Shown here: positions 26,036 through 35,326 of the stretch, piece by piece
Position numbering within the stretch: the stretch's first letter is position 1
Layout of the letters: every line of letters begins with the position of its first letter
NCBI GenBank assembly: GCA_965213545.1
Contig: CBDBZL010000001.1
Span: forward strand, 124,001-188,000
Reading direction: 5' to 3'
Length of the DNA stretch: 64,000 bases
From: CBDBZL01 sp965213545
GTDB lineage: Bacteria; Pseudomonadota; Alphaproteobacteria; Sphingomonadales; Sphingomonadaceae
Translations under genes and position numbers: made by a program
The notes under the pieces: model-generated
Databases searched by the model: none
What the model was told of the DNA's origin: nothing
What the model saw: only the letters and a program-made list of their open reading frames with translations

Positions 26036-27043
26036 TCAACGGCGCGGACTGCTTAACAGCAGCAAACCCGCAAGGCCGACGGCGCCGATAGTCGCCAGGG
26101 CGGTGACCGGGTACCTGTTCGCGGCGGTGAAAGTGCTGAAATGTCGGCCATGCTGTAGCCCTTCGACCCGGGGCTCATCGCCGACGGGTTCCTCCAAATT
26201 GCCTGCCTTGCGCCCGACCGGTTGGTCGCGATCGATCAGCATACCCGACATCTGGATCGCCACTCGGTCGAACAGCGAGGGAAGCATTGACGCCCCCAGC
26301 ACCTGCATCTTGCCCGCGCCGCCCACGGTAACCGAGCGGCGCTGGTGCTGTGCCGCATCGAGAATGGCGCGCGCAACCGCATCTGGCGCGTAGAGCGGTC
26401 GCGGCAATCTGGCCTCGAAGCCGGTCAGGTTGCGGCCGTGCTGGGGAAACGGCGTGCCGATCGCAGCGGGTTTGATCAGCGTAACCGATACGGGTGCTTC
26501 GGCCATCATCAGCTCGATCCTAAGCGAATCGGTAAACCCTTTTATCGCGTGCTTGGTTGCCGTGTAGGCGCCGATGATCGGGCTTGGCATGTCGCTGTTG
26601 ATCGAGCCCAAATTGATCAGCGCGCCGCCGCCGGGCCGGTCCCGCAGATACCGAACCGCCACCATGGATCCATAGACCAGACCCCAGTAATTGATCTCGA
26701 ACAATTGCCGATGGTCCTCGATCGGCATCTCCATCAGTTCTGCATACATTCCCACGCCGGCATTGTTGACCCAAGTGTCGTAGCCGCCGAAGCGGGCGAT
26801 CGTCTCCTGGGACAGGCGTTCGACCTGGTCGCGGTCGACCACATCGGTCACGCAATATTCCGCCGTGCCACCCTCATCGCGGATATCGGCACAAGCCTGT
26901 TTCAGCGCCTCCTCGTCGCGCGCGGCCAGCATGACGCGGGCACCCTCCTGCGCCGCCATGCGTGCCGACGACAGGCCATTCCCAGAAGTGGCGCCGGTGA
27001 TGACAATCGCCTGTTGGAACAAGGGCTTGAGACGGATGGACAT
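26036..27043 (-). CDS. SDR-family oxidoreductase with C-terminal membrane helix
   Basis: A 335-residue short-chain dehydrogenase. The cofactor motif TGATSGNGLSSARMA is at the N-terminus, then LAARDEE and NNAGVGM. The catalytic Ser appears in the INLGSINS region and the Tyr-x3-Lys in YTATKHAIKGF. After the Rossmann domain lies an extra 80 residues ending in a hydrophobic segment (PVTALATIGAVGLAGLLLLS) that could tether it to the membrane. ATG 27043 has gaggagaaacc upstream, a strong site, so the ORF limit 27067 is too long. Substrate unknown. Confidence 0.88.
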   Translation of the reverse strand: MSIRLKPLFQQAIVITGATSGNGLSSARMAAQEGARVMLAARDEEALKQACADIRDEGGTAEYCVTDVVDRDQVERLSQETIARFGGYDTWVNNAGVGMYAELMEMPIEDHRQLFEINYWGLVYGSMVAVRYLRDRPGGGALINLGSINSDMPSPIIGAYTATKHAIKGFTDSLRIELMMAEAPVSVTLIKPAAIGTPFPQHGRNLTGFEARLPRPLYAPDAVARAILDAAQHQRRSVTVGGAGKMQVLGASMLPSLFDRVAIQMSGMLIDRDQPVGRKAGNLEEPVGDEPRVEGLQHGRHFSTFTAANRYPVTALATIGAVGLAGLLLLSSPRR

Positions 27044-27142
27044 TGGTTTCTCCTCGCGAGCTGGCACGCGCTGCGGTTATCCCGCTCCAACCGCCAGAGC
27101 CGGGATTGGGTCCGCGTCTCGCCCTGGATCAAAGCCCAAGTA

Positions 27143-27541
27143 TCACCCGGTCCTGCCCATGTGTGCCAACGCCTTGCCGCAGTCCTCCAGCGTCTCGCGG
27201 CACATGCGCTCGCAGCGCCGGCAATGCGCGCTATCATGCCGTGCGCATTCCTGCGCGCAGGCTTCCAACGCCACGCAGGCCGCCTCGAGCATGGCCTTGA
27301 TGGTGGCAACATTGCCTGCGGTCCTTCGCGCGCCCACCTTGTAAAGCGCGGTGCAGATGTCCGAGGTGTCCGAACACAGCCGGATGCAGGCGCGCATGTC
27401 GCTATCCTCGGCCGAACAGGCATCGGCGCATGAATTGGTGATCGCCGCGCAATACATCGCATGGCGCACCGCCGCGCCCAGCTCATCAGTATAATCCGCC
27501 CCAACCTGCGGATGGTCCTTGATCATTTCGATGACAGACAT
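27143..27541 (-). CDS. Cysteine-rich four-helix bundle copper-storage-like protein (Csp3-like, DUF326)
   Basis: A 132-residue cytoplasmic protein with 13 Cys, at residues 31, 38, 42, 52, 56, 63, 89, 95, 99, 107, 110, 114 and 121. The spacing of 4-7 residues places them on one face of successive helices, as in Csp copper-storage proteins, which bind many Cu(I) ions within a four-helix bundle. No signal peptide precedes residue 1, so it resembles cytosolic Csp3. ATG 27541 is chosen because the longer ORF to 27721 has no such pattern. It is divergent from the DUF421 gene. Confidence 0.85.
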   Translation of the reverse strand: MSVIEMIKDHPQVGADYTDELGAAVRHAMYCAAITNSCADACSAEDSDMRACIRLCSDTSDICTALYKVGARRTAGNVATIKAMLEAACVALEACAQECARHDSAHCRRCERMCRETLEDCGKALAHMGRTG

Positions 27542-27692
27542 GGCACTGGTTCTCCATTGGTTCAGATGGTTGAGCGAACAGGACCCGCCGATGGTTCCGG
27601 CGCGGAACCCGCTTCGCTTACCTTGCGTATTTCTGTGCGCGACGGTTTGCTGACCATAGTGACCCGCGCTCGCTTCGACACAGGAGACTTTT

Positions 27693-28232
27693 TTGGACGA
27701 GACAATCGAAACCTGGTTCAACAGCCCTGAACGTTTGCAGAGTGTGGCGGTCGGCGCGGTGGTGTTCTACCTGATCATCGTCATCATGACGCGGCTGACG
27801 GGCAAGCGCACCACCGGCCAGATGAACAATTTCGACTGGCTGGTGACGGTGGCGGTCGGCAGCCTGGCCGCCTCTGGCATCCTGCTGCGCGATGTCAGCA
27901 TCGCCGATGCCGCGCTGGCGATCATCATCATCTTCGCGCTTCAGTGGCTGACGACTTGGCTGGTTCTTAGAAGCCCTCTTATCTGCCGGCTCATCAAGCC
28001 CAAGCCGCGTCTCCTGCTCGACCAGGGGGAGATGCTGAAGGACGCGATGAGAAAGGAACGGATCAGCGAAGCCGAACTCTACACCGCCATGCGCGAACAG
28101 GGGCTGGTCGACCTGGAGGAAGCGAGCTGGGTGATCCTGGAAAACAACGGCAAGATGACGGTCATAAAGCGGCGGGATGGCAAGCTCGAAGATGCGAAAA
28201 TTATGGAAAACGTGGAGCACGAGCGAGCCTGA
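27693..28232 (+). CDS. DUF421/YetF-family membrane protein
   Basis: A 179-residue protein. Segments VAVGAVVFYLIIVIMTRL, NNFDWLVTVAVGSLAASGIL and ADAALAIIIIFALQWLTTWLVL form the membrane part; the DUF421 domain begins at KPRLLLDQGEMLKDAMRKERISEAELYTAMREQG. YetF-type proteins are found widely with no settled role. TTG 27693 is chosen because CAGGAG at 27681-27686 lies at proper distance. Divergent from the Csp-like gene with about 150 shared bases. Confidence 0.88.
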   Translation: MDETIETWFNSPERLQSVAVGAVVFYLIIVIMTRLTGKRTTGQMNNFDWLVTVAVGSLAASGILLRDVSIADAALAIIIIFALQWLTTWLVLRSPLICRLIKPKPRLLLDQGEMLKDAMRKERISEAELYTAMREQGLVDLEEASWVILENNGKMTVIKRRDGKLEDAKIMENVEHERA

Positions 28233-28346
28233 CGCGTGTTACGGATCGCGCATTTCGGGGGTTTCGTCGTTCGAGCGGCTTGTAGGATAGCGGCGCGGCG
28301 GTAAGCTTTGCCCTTCATTCCTAGGCCAACGGAGCCCGCGCTGCCA

Positions 28347-29777
28347 ATGGACCCGCTGCTTGCAATCGTCATCATCGCCGCATTGCTGCTCGGGGCGGCG
28401 CTGGGCTTCTGGCTGGGCGGGCGACCGGTGGGCGAATGGCGCGAGCGGCATGCTTCGCGGGACACCGAGGCGCGAGAGCTCGAGGCCAAGTTCCTGCGCA
28501 CCTTTGCCGAGCTCGAGGCAGCGCGCGAACGCGCCGAACGGGTGGTCAGCTTGGAAAAGGACCTGTTCGACATCCGCGCCGAACGCGATCGTCATGCCAC
28601 GGACCTTGCCACGCATAAGGCCAATGCGGCCAATTTCGACGAACAGAAGCGGTTGCTGGTGGAGGCGCGCGAGGAATTGCTTACCCAGTTCAAGGCGGCA
28701 GGGGGCGAAGTGCTGGGCCGCGCGCAGGAGGAGTTTCTAAAGAGCGCCGCCGAGCGCTTCGGCAATGCCGAAAAGGCCAACAAGGAGGCGGTCGCCGGTC
28801 TGCTGGCTCCGGTAAGCGAACGGCTTAAGAGCTACGAGGACCAGGTTGCGGCGCTGGAAAAGGCGCGGGTGGATGGCTTTGGTCAGCTGAGCGGACTGAT
28901 CCACGCGATGCGCGAGGGCCAGGAAGAGGTGCGACGCGAGGCGGCGCGGCTCGGCAATTCGCTGACCAACGCGCCCAAGGCCCGCGGTCGATGGGGCGAG
29001 CGCGCGTTGCAGAACGTGCTCGAGCAATGCGGGCTTGCGGAACATACCGATTTCAAGCTCGAACAGTCGATGGAAACCGAAGGCGGGCGGTTGCGGCCTG
29101 ATGCCATCGTTCGCGTGCCCGGACAGAAGAAGCTGGTGATCGATGCCAAGGTGTCGCTCAACGCCTACCAGGCGGCATTCGAGGCGGATGACGATGCGGA
29201 GCGCAAGCGCCAGCTCGACGCGCATGCCAAATCGATGCGCAATCACGTCCAGACCTTGGGTTCGAAAAGCTATCAGGACCAGTTCGACGATGCGCCCGAT
29301 TATGTGGTGATGTTCGTCCCCGGCGAGCATTTCGTCGCGGCCGCGCTCGAACATGATCCGCAATTGTGGGACTTCGCCTTCGAGAAGCGTGTGCTGCTGG
29401 CCACCCCGACCAACCTGGTTGCCATCGCGCGCACCGTGGCGCAGGTCTGGCGGCAGGATCGCATGGCGTCCGAAGCCAAGGAGATCGGCCGGATGGGGGG
29501 TGAGCTTTATGGCCGGCTGGAAACCGCCGCGCAGCATCTCAAGCGCATGGGTGGCGGGCTGGAAACCGCGGTCAACAACTACAACAAGTTCGTCGGCAGC
29601 TTCGAGCGCAACGTGCTGTCATCAGGCCGCCGCCTGGCCGAGAAGGGGATCGAGGTGGGCAAGCGCGAGATCGACGAGGTGCCGCTGGTTGAAAGCGCGC
29701 CGCGCTACACCGCTGCCGACCTCGCGCCGGACGCTGCCGAACCGGCGCTGTCCGCCGAGCCCGCGCGGCTTGTCTGA
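28347..29777 (+). CDS. rmuC: DNA recombination protein RmuC
   Basis: A 476-residue protein. An N-terminal membrane anchor (LLAIVIIAALLLGAALGFWLGG) precedes a long charged coiled-coil (residues 30-180), then the RmuC domain with GRWGERALQNVLEQCGL, VPGQKKLVIDAKVSLNAYQ (a PD-(D/E)xK-like Asp-Lys core) and SYQDQFDDAPDYVVMFVPGE. RmuC restricts inverted-repeat rearrangements in E. coli and is linked to DNA repair. ATG 28347 is chosen over 28308 by the membrane start. The lipoprotein gene follows four bases later. Confidence 0.93.
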   Translation: MDPLLAIVIIAALLLGAALGFWLGGRPVGEWRERHASRDTEARELEAKFLRTFAELEAARERAERVVSLEKDLFDIRAERDRHATDLATHKANAANFDEQKRLLVEAREELLTQFKAAGGEVLGRAQEEFLKSAAERFGNAEKANKEAVAGLLAPVSERLKSYEDQVAALEKARVDGFGQLSGLIHAMREGQEEVRREAARLGNSLTNAPKARGRWGERALQNVLEQCGLAEHTDFKLEQSMETEGGRLRPDAIVRVPGQKKLVIDAKVSLNAYQAAFEADDDAERKRQLDAHAKSMRNHVQTLGSKSYQDQFDDAPDYVVMFVPGEHFVAAALEHDPQLWDFAFEKRVLLATPTNLVAIARTVAQVWRQDRMASEAKEIGRMGGELYGRLETAAQHLKRMGGGLETAVNNYNKFVGSFERNVLSSGRRLAEKGIEVGKREIDEVPLVESAPRYTAADLAPDAAEPALSAEPARLV

Positions 29778-29781
29778 GCCG

Positions 29782-30576
29782 ATGGCTGCACGGCGGCAAG
29801 CAGTCTTGCGAGGGCGCCTTGCCCTGTCCAGCGTGGCCCTTGCGGCGGCGCTTGCTGCGTGCAGCCAGGAAGCGGCGCCGTCGGAGGAATTGGAAGACGC
29901 AGCCAATACGGTGGTCGCGGCGGTGGAGGGTGCGGACAACGGCGATGCCGCAGGTCCCTATGCTCCACGCGACGACTGCTCGTCCCTGCCCGGCGGCGCG
30001 TCCTTCCTGGCCACGCTCGACAGGGCGATAGCGCAGCGCGACACCGATGCGCTGGTCACGCTTGCCGCCGATGACATTGTGCTTGGCGCCCCGGATCAGA
30101 ACGCGCCTGGCGGGACCGCGATGCTCCGTCGCCGGCTCGCTGAAGCCGATGGCGCATTGTGGCGCGAACTCTCGCGGATCGGCGCGATGGGCTGCGCGGT
30201 TGGCGCGGCCGGTGGCATGACCCGCCCCTGGTTCGCCGAGCAGATCGCCGCGGATGCATCACCGGCATTGGCGGTCATCACCGGGAGCAATATCCCGTTT
30301 CTCGAACAGCCACGCGCCGACGGACCGGTGATCGCGCGGCTTTCCTGGGAAGCGGTGGAACTCGTCCCCGAAGATGACCAGACGCGCGAATATTTCCGCG
30401 TGCGGCTTGCCGATGACGACGCGGATGCGCTCGACGAAGTGCCACCCCGGATCGGCGGAGAGCCTGCCGAAGGCTATGTCGCGGCCAAGGACCTGCGGCT
30501 GGCAAAGGCAACGAGCTTGAGCGCCACCAGCCGCAACGGGCGCTGGCGGATCGTCCGCATCGGTGGGCTGCAATAG
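29782..30576 (+). CDS. Predicted lipoprotein with C-terminal SH3-like part, unknown
   Basis: A 264-residue protein. The signal ALSSVALAAALAACSQEAAPSEE has a lipobox LAAC, so residue about 27 is the lipidated Cys, followed by an acidic linker. The middle (DDCSSLPGGASFLATLDRAIAQRDTDALVTLAADDIVLG) resembles a small helical repeat. The C-terminal part with ALAVITGSNIPFLEQPRADGPVIARLSWEAVELV and GYVAAKDLRL is like a bacterial SH3 domain. The start is ATG 29782, four bases after rmuC. No function is assignable; possibly envelope-associated. Confidence 0.78.
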   Translation: MAARRQAVLRGRLALSSVALAAALAACSQEAAPSEELEDAANTVVAAVEGADNGDAAGPYAPRDDCSSLPGGASFLATLDRAIAQRDTDALVTLAADDIVLGAPDQNAPGGTAMLRRRLAEADGALWRELSRIGAMGCAVGAAGGMTRPWFAEQIAADASPALAVITGSNIPFLEQPRADGPVIARLSWEAVELVPEDDQTREYFRVRLADDDADALDEVPPRIGGEPAEGYVAAKDLRLAKATSLSATSRNGRWRIVRIGGLQ

Positions 30577-30633
30577 GTAGGGTGGGCGACGTTCGTTTGG
30601 CGAATGCCGGACAATCTACGCTTTACTAAACCC

Positions 30634-32784
30634 TCAGGGCTGCGCGCCGCCCTCCCCTGCCGGTGCTTCGCGCAGACCGGGGCGAACGGCGATGCTGCCA
30701 TCGCCATCCATTCTCATCTCGACCGGACGGCCGCCAAGATCCACCTCGACGCTGGCGCCATCCTCCTCGAGACGCAGCCTTGCTCCTTCGCCAAGCTCGA
30801 TCGGGCCGGCGGGCAATCCCGGAATTTTTGAAGGTGGCTCGGCGATCGGCGCAGTATCGGCCTCAGCCCGGGGCGCAGACCGCGGGGTGACGGGGGCGGA
30901 CAGCGCCTCGTTCATGAAATCGCGCCAGATGCGGGCGGGCAGGCCACCGCCCGTAACGCCATCGAGCGGCGAATTGTCGTCGTTGCCGATCCACACGCCT
31001 ACGACCAGCCGATTATCTCCCGAGCCTGCATAGCCCACGAACAAGGCATCGCGAAAATCCTGCGTCGTGCCGGTCTTGCCGAAATTTGGCCCACGCAGCA
31101 TCGCCGCCCGGCCGGTCCCGCGATTGATCGCCGCACGCAGCATCCGCTCGATGGCGGCATGGTCGCTCGACGAGACCGTGCTATGGCCGCCCCAGAGCCA
31201 GTCAAACCAGCCCTCGCGCTTGCCGACAAAGGCGCTGGGGACGACGGGAAAGGCGTTGCCGGCGACGCCTGCATAGGCGGCGGTAAGCTCCATCAGCGTC
31301 ATGGTCGAGGTGCCCAAGGACAGGCTGGGATCGCCCTCCGGCAGCGGCGCGCTCATTCCCAGATCGCGCGCGGTGGCAATCACTACGTCGGAGCCGATCT
31401 CGCCCTGCAACCGCACCGCAGCGACGTTGCTCGAGCTGGCGAAGGCCTGCTCCAGCGTCATGGTGTCCGAATAGCGCGCGCCTGCATTGCGCGGCCGGTA
31501 TGCACCTGTCTCGATCGGACGATTGGAGATGGTATCCCCCGGCTCCCAACCCTCTCGCAGTGCCGCCAGATAGACGAACAGCTTGAAAGTGGAGCCCGGC
31601 TGCCGGCGCGCCTGCGTGGCGCGGTTGAACACGCTGGCCGAATAATCCCGCCCGCCGATCATCGCCACCACTTCACCCGACGGCCGCATCGCGACAAGAG
31701 CAACCTGCGCGCTGCCCAGTGGAGCGCGCGCGACCACCCGCCGCGCCGCTGCCTGAAGCCGCGAGTCGAGCGTGGTGGTGAGCGACAACCGCGCATAGCC
31801 CAGCTCGGACAAGGCGCGCGCCTGGGGCAGCGCCCAATCGGCGAAATAGGTGCCCGCGGGGAGGTCCGGCTGCGCTCGCACATCAAGCGCTGGTGCAGGC
31901 ATGGCGCGCGCCTGGTCCTCGCTCAACATGCCCGCGGCAACCATCGCGCCGAGCACGGTGCGCATCCGCGCCTCGGCCAGCGGATAGGCCCGCGTCGGGG
32001 CATAGCGCGACGGAGCCTGGAGCAGGCCAGCCAGCATCGCCGCCTGCTCGGGCTTCAGCTTTTCGGGATGGCGGTGGAAATAGTGCAGGCTGGCGGCGCG
32101 CAGGCCATAGGTGTTGTCGCCGAAATAGGCGTTGGAGAGATAGCGACCCAGGATCTCGTCCTTGGTCAACCAGGCCTCGAGCCAGAACGCGATCAGCGCT
32201 TCTCGCAGCTTCCTCGTCAGGCTCTGCTCGGGTGTCAGGAAGGTGAACTTGGCCAGCTGCTGGGTGATCGTCGAGCCGCCCTGCGTGCGCCCGGTCATCA
32301 CGTTGCTGAGCGCGGCCCGGGCGATACCGCGCGGGTCGATCCCCCAGTGACTATAGAAGCGCCGGTCCTCGATCGCCAGGAACGGCTCGATCACATGCGC
32401 GGGCAGTTCGGCGACCTCGACCGGCTCATCGACAATCGCACCGTTGCGTGCGATCGGCGTTCCATCCGAGGCGAGCAGCGTGATCTCGGGCGGAGCGATC
32501 GGTTGCAGCGACTTGTTAAGCGGCGCGGTGACCGCCAGCCAGCCGACCAGCAGGATGAAAGCGAGCAGCAGGCCGGCGACGATGCGGCCGGCCCACCATA
32601 GCTTGCCCCGGACGGGCTCCTCGACCCGTGTAAAGCCGGGATCGTAATAGTTATCGTCATGGCCGGGATCATCGCGCTCGTCGTAAAGCGGCGACCATGG
32701 GGCTTGCTCCATCAGCCAGTCGGGCGTGTTCTCGCTTACCCGCGCGGTACGGCCTTCACGGCGATCGGAACGGGCGAACCACAT
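30634..32784 (-). CDS. Class A penicillin-binding protein (bifunctional)
   Basis: A 716-residue murein synthase. A cytosolic, Asp/Tyr-rich tail leads to a membrane helix near residues 65-88. The GT51 glycosyltransferase has EDRRFYSHWGID with catalytic Glu, GGSTITQQLAK and the NAYFGDNTYG motif. The transpeptidase domain has Ser-x-x-Lys in GSTFK, Ser-Ser-Asn in FASSSNVAA and FGKTGTTQDF. A Pro/Ala-rich C-tail ends it. The length is closer to PBP1a/PBP2d-like than to the longer PBP1b. Divergent from the first PEP-CTERM gene; the intergenic holds a CtrA half-site. Confidence 0.93.
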   Translation of the reverse strand: MWFARSDRREGRTARVSENTPDWLMEQAPWSPLYDERDDPGHDDNYYDPGFTRVEEPVRGKLWWAGRIVAGLLLAFILLVGWLAVTAPLNKSLQPIAPPEITLLASDGTPIARNGAIVDEPVEVAELPAHVIEPFLAIEDRRFYSHWGIDPRGIARAALSNVMTGRTQGGSTITQQLAKFTFLTPEQSLTRKLREALIAFWLEAWLTKDEILGRYLSNAYFGDNTYGLRAASLHYFHRHPEKLKPEQAAMLAGLLQAPSRYAPTRAYPLAEARMRTVLGAMVAAGMLSEDQARAMPAPALDVRAQPDLPAGTYFADWALPQARALSELGYARLSLTTTLDSRLQAAARRVVARAPLGSAQVALVAMRPSGEVVAMIGGRDYSASVFNRATQARRQPGSTFKLFVYLAALREGWEPGDTISNRPIETGAYRPRNAGARYSDTMTLEQAFASSSNVAAVRLQGEIGSDVVIATARDLGMSAPLPEGDPSLSLGTSTMTLMELTAAYAGVAGNAFPVVPSAFVGKREGWFDWLWGGHSTVSSSDHAAIERMLRAAINRGTGRAAMLRGPNFGKTGTTQDFRDALFVGYAGSGDNRLVVGVWIGNDDNSPLDGVTGGGLPARIWRDFMNEALSAPVTPRSAPRAEADTAPIAEPPSKIPGLPAGPIELGEGARLRLEEDGASVEVDLGGRPVEMRMDGDGSIAVRPGLREAPAGEGGAQP

Positions 32785-32976
32785 CGGCGCCTAACATAGC
32801 GCATCCGTGCCGGTAACGGCGAGCCCTCTTGCATCACCGTGCACAAGGGTAAAGCGATCGGTCCCCGGCTATAACCCGGCGATACATCTTGCCCTGACTG
32901 GAAAAACATGGTTAACGCCCCCACAACGAAAAAATGACCGGGTCGCATCGTATAAATTCCTCCTAAGGAGAACACG

Positions 32977-33993
32977 ATGCATTACTTACGCGCTGCGGCC
33001 TTGGCTGCTGTCATCTCGTCAGGTGCGCTCGCCGCATCGGCACAGGCTGCCGAAATGATCGGCTTCAACACTTTCAAGAACACCGATGTCGCCACCTTCG
33101 GCATCGGCTATCTGCGCAATGTCGGTACCGGTTCGCTCAACGTCAGCGGGTTGAGCGGTACAGTCAGGAGCGCCTATCTCTATTGGCACGGGCCGACAAA
33201 TTCGACCGATCCGCTGGCCAACGCATCGGTCAGCTTTGGCGGAAGTTCGATCACCGGCACCAATATCGGCTTTTCGGACGACAATTTCTGGGGTTTGGCA
33301 AACAGCCAGGCCTACCGGGCAGATGTCACAAGCCTGATCACCGGCAACGGCAGCTACGCCCTGTCGGATTTCTTCAAGCCCAACGCTAACCCCAACCTTA
33401 ACCCCATCGCCAACATCAACGGTGCCTCGCTGTTCGTGTTCTTCGACGATGGCGACGCCACGAACAACCAGGACGTCGTGCTGTTCAATGGCAATGACGC
33501 CAATTTTGCAAACGCGTTCGATGCGGACAACTGGAATGCGACGTTGAACGGGATCGACTATTCGAGCGGTTCCGCCTCGCTCACCTTGCATGTCAGCGAC
33601 GGCCAGGCGTTCTCCCCAACCGATGACGGTACTCTCACCCTGAATGGAACCACGCTCGGCAGCGGCGGCCTCTTCCAGGGCGACGATGTCCAGTTCGGCG
33701 ACGGCAACTTCCCGGCAAACGGCGCGCTGTGGGATATCGAAACCTATGACATCACCAGCATTCTTACGCCTGGAAACAACAACCTCAGCCTATCGCTTGG
33801 CCAAAGGACCGACGCGCTTAGCCTGATCGTCGCCCAGTTCAACCTTCCGGTCGGCTCCGCCCCGCCGGTCGGCCCGGGCGTCCCCGTCATTCCGGAACCG
33901 GCAACCTGGGCGATGCTCTTGCTTGGTTTCGGCGCGATCGGGGGCTCGATGCGGCGGTCCCGCTCGCAGCGCACGCGCATCGCTTATGGCTGA
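32977..33993 (+). CDS. PEP-CTERM sorted exported protein
   Basis: A 338-residue secreted protein. Residues 1-25 (MHYLRAAALAAVISSGALAASAQA) form a Sec signal. The middle has repeated beta-rich segments and Asn/Asp/Gly-rich blocks (NATLNGIDYSSGS, FFDDGDATNNQDVV) and resembles DUF3344-like beta proteins. The end is the sorting signal IPEPATWAMLLLGFGAIGGS followed by MRRSRSQR: PEP motif, transmembrane helix, basic tail, with the PEPxxWA variant seen in Sphingomonadales. Exosortase would cut and attach or release it. AAGGAG at 32965-32970 lies 6 bases before ATG. No exosortase is in the window. Confidence 0.92.
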   Translation: MHYLRAAALAAVISSGALAASAQAAEMIGFNTFKNTDVATFGIGYLRNVGTGSLNVSGLSGTVRSAYLYWHGPTNSTDPLANASVSFGGSSITGTNIGFSDDNFWGLANSQAYRADVTSLITGNGSYALSDFFKPNANPNLNPIANINGASLFVFFDDGDATNNQDVVLFNGNDANFANAFDADNWNATLNGIDYSSGSASLTLHVSDGQAFSPTDDGTLTLNGTTLGSGGLFQGDDVQFGDGNFPANGALWDIETYDITSILTPGNNNLSLSLGQRTDALSLIVAQFNLPVGSAPPVGPGVPVIPEPATWAMLLLGFGAIGGSMRRSRSQRTRIAYG

Positions 33994-34017
33994 CCGACCA
34001 ATTCGCTGAAACTGCGG

Positions 34018-34051
34018 CCCCCGCCCGCTTCGGCCGGCGGGGGTTTGCTTT
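34018..34051. terminator. Hairpin terminator between convergent genes
   Basis: The inverted repeat cccccgcc (34018-34025) pairs with ggcggggg (34036-34043) around a ten-base loop, followed by tttgcttt. This has the form of an intrinsic terminator for the PEP-CTERM gene on the + strand. On the - strand it lies after the cobS stop at 34059; the arms serve both directions, but the T run is on the + side only. Confidence 0.7.
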
Positions 34052-34058
34052 GCCCGGC

Positions 34059-35039
34059 TCAGCGCTTCGCCACCGCACTCTCCGGCAGATCGACCCCGAA
34101 CACGCGCTGATAATACTCGGCCACCAGCATGCGCTCGGCCTCGTCGCACTTGTTGAGGAAGGTCAGTCGGAAGGCGAGCGCGATGTCGCCGAAAATCTCC
34201 GCGTTCTGGGCCCAGGTGATGACCGTTCGCGGGCTCATCACGGTGGAGATATCGCCGTTGATGAAGCCCTGCCGGCTCAATTCGGCGACACGGATCATGT
34301 CGGCGACCACCTTCTTGTCGAGCGTGGTCTTGGAGGCGACGATCTCGCGCTCGGTCTTTTCCGGCAAGTAGTTCAGTCCGACGACGATGTTCCAGCGGTC
34401 CATCTGCCCCTGATTGATCGCCTGGGTGCCGTGATAGAGCCCGCTGGTATCACCCAGCCCCACGGTGTTCGCGGTGGCGAACAGGCGGAACCACGGGTTG
34501 GGGCGGATCACCCGGTTCTGATCGAGCAGGGTGAGCTTGCCCGACTGCTCGAGCACCCGCTGGATGACGAACATCACGTCGGGACGGCCGGCATCATATT
34601 CGTCGAACACCAGCGCCACGGGGTGCTGCAGCGCCCAGGGCAGCAGGCCCTCGCGAAACTCGGTGACCTGTAATCCGTCGCGCAACACGATGGCATCGCG
34701 GCCAACCAAATCGATCCGGCTGATATGGGCGTCCAGGTTGATGCGGATGCAGGGCCAGTTGAGCCGCGCGGCGACCTGCTCGATATGGGTGGACTTGCCG
34801 GTGCCGTGATAACCGGTGATCATCACCCGCCGGTCGTGCGCGAAGCCGGCAAGAATGGCGAGCGTGGTATCAGGGTCGAAGACGTAGCTCTCGTCGATAT
34901 CGGGAACCCGTTCGTCCGCGTTCGAAAAGGCCGGCACGGTGATGTCGGTGTCGATGCCGAACACCTCGCGCACCGCCACCTTGCGATCGGGTTCGGTCAT
35001 GACGGTGCCGTCCTGGGCTGTGCTGGTCATCTCGTTCAT
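34059..35039 (-). CDS. cobS: Cobaltochelatase subunit CobS
   Basis: A 326-residue AAA+ ATPase. Walker A is GYHGTGKST near residue 90, Walker B ALVFDEYDAGRPD with the catalytic acid, and the sensor region FRLFATANTVGLGDTSGLY. It drives cobalt insertion into hydrogenobyrinic acid diamide together with CobT and CobN in the aerobic B12 pathway. ATG 35039 is chosen over the ORF limit 35294 because conserved sequence begins at MNEMTSTAQDGTV. The J-domain gene usually found just before cobS lies 1.2 kb away, separated by an opposite-strand gene, and no cobT follows. It may also serve as a related MoxR-like chaperone. Confidence 0.9.
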   Translation of the reverse strand: MNEMTSTAQDGTVMTEPDRKVAVREVFGIDTDITVPAFSNADERVPDIDESYVFDPDTTLAILAGFAHDRRVMITGYHGTGKSTHIEQVAARLNWPCIRINLDAHISRIDLVGRDAIVLRDGLQVTEFREGLLPWALQHPVALVFDEYDAGRPDVMFVIQRVLEQSGKLTLLDQNRVIRPNPWFRLFATANTVGLGDTSGLYHGTQAINQGQMDRWNIVVGLNYLPEKTEREIVASKTTLDKKVVADMIRVAELSRQGFINGDISTVMSPRTVITWAQNAEIFGDIALAFRLTFLNKCDEAERMLVAEYYQRVFGVDLPESAVAKR

Positions 35040-35326
35040 CGCCGGCGCAGGTAGACGGGCACCAAGGGCGCTGCAACCGTCAAAGCCATTTGCAAATGTT
35101 CGGGAAAGTCGGTCGCTTGGTTGAGGGTAGCGCGATACTCGGACCAGGGTCATACCGACAAACGGCCGGCAGCGTGAAATCCAGGGGGTTGCGGGCATGG
35201 CGTGGGCGGCCTGCCTCTGCGCGCCTACCGGACTATTCCCATATCCCGATTTCCGAGCCGACCAAGTTATCCACGGGGATACCAACGCTCGCAAACGGAC
35301 AAGCTTGCTCCCATATCCTTGTTATC

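Noticed and set aside
31159..32601. A 480-residue ORF opposite the class A PBP
   Set aside because: No domain seen; the PBP frame carries all catalytic motifs.
32951..32956. TATAAA as a -10 for the PEP-CTERM gene
   Set aside because: It lies only nine bases before the Shine-Dalgarno, which would leave almost no leader, and has no -35 at proper spacing.
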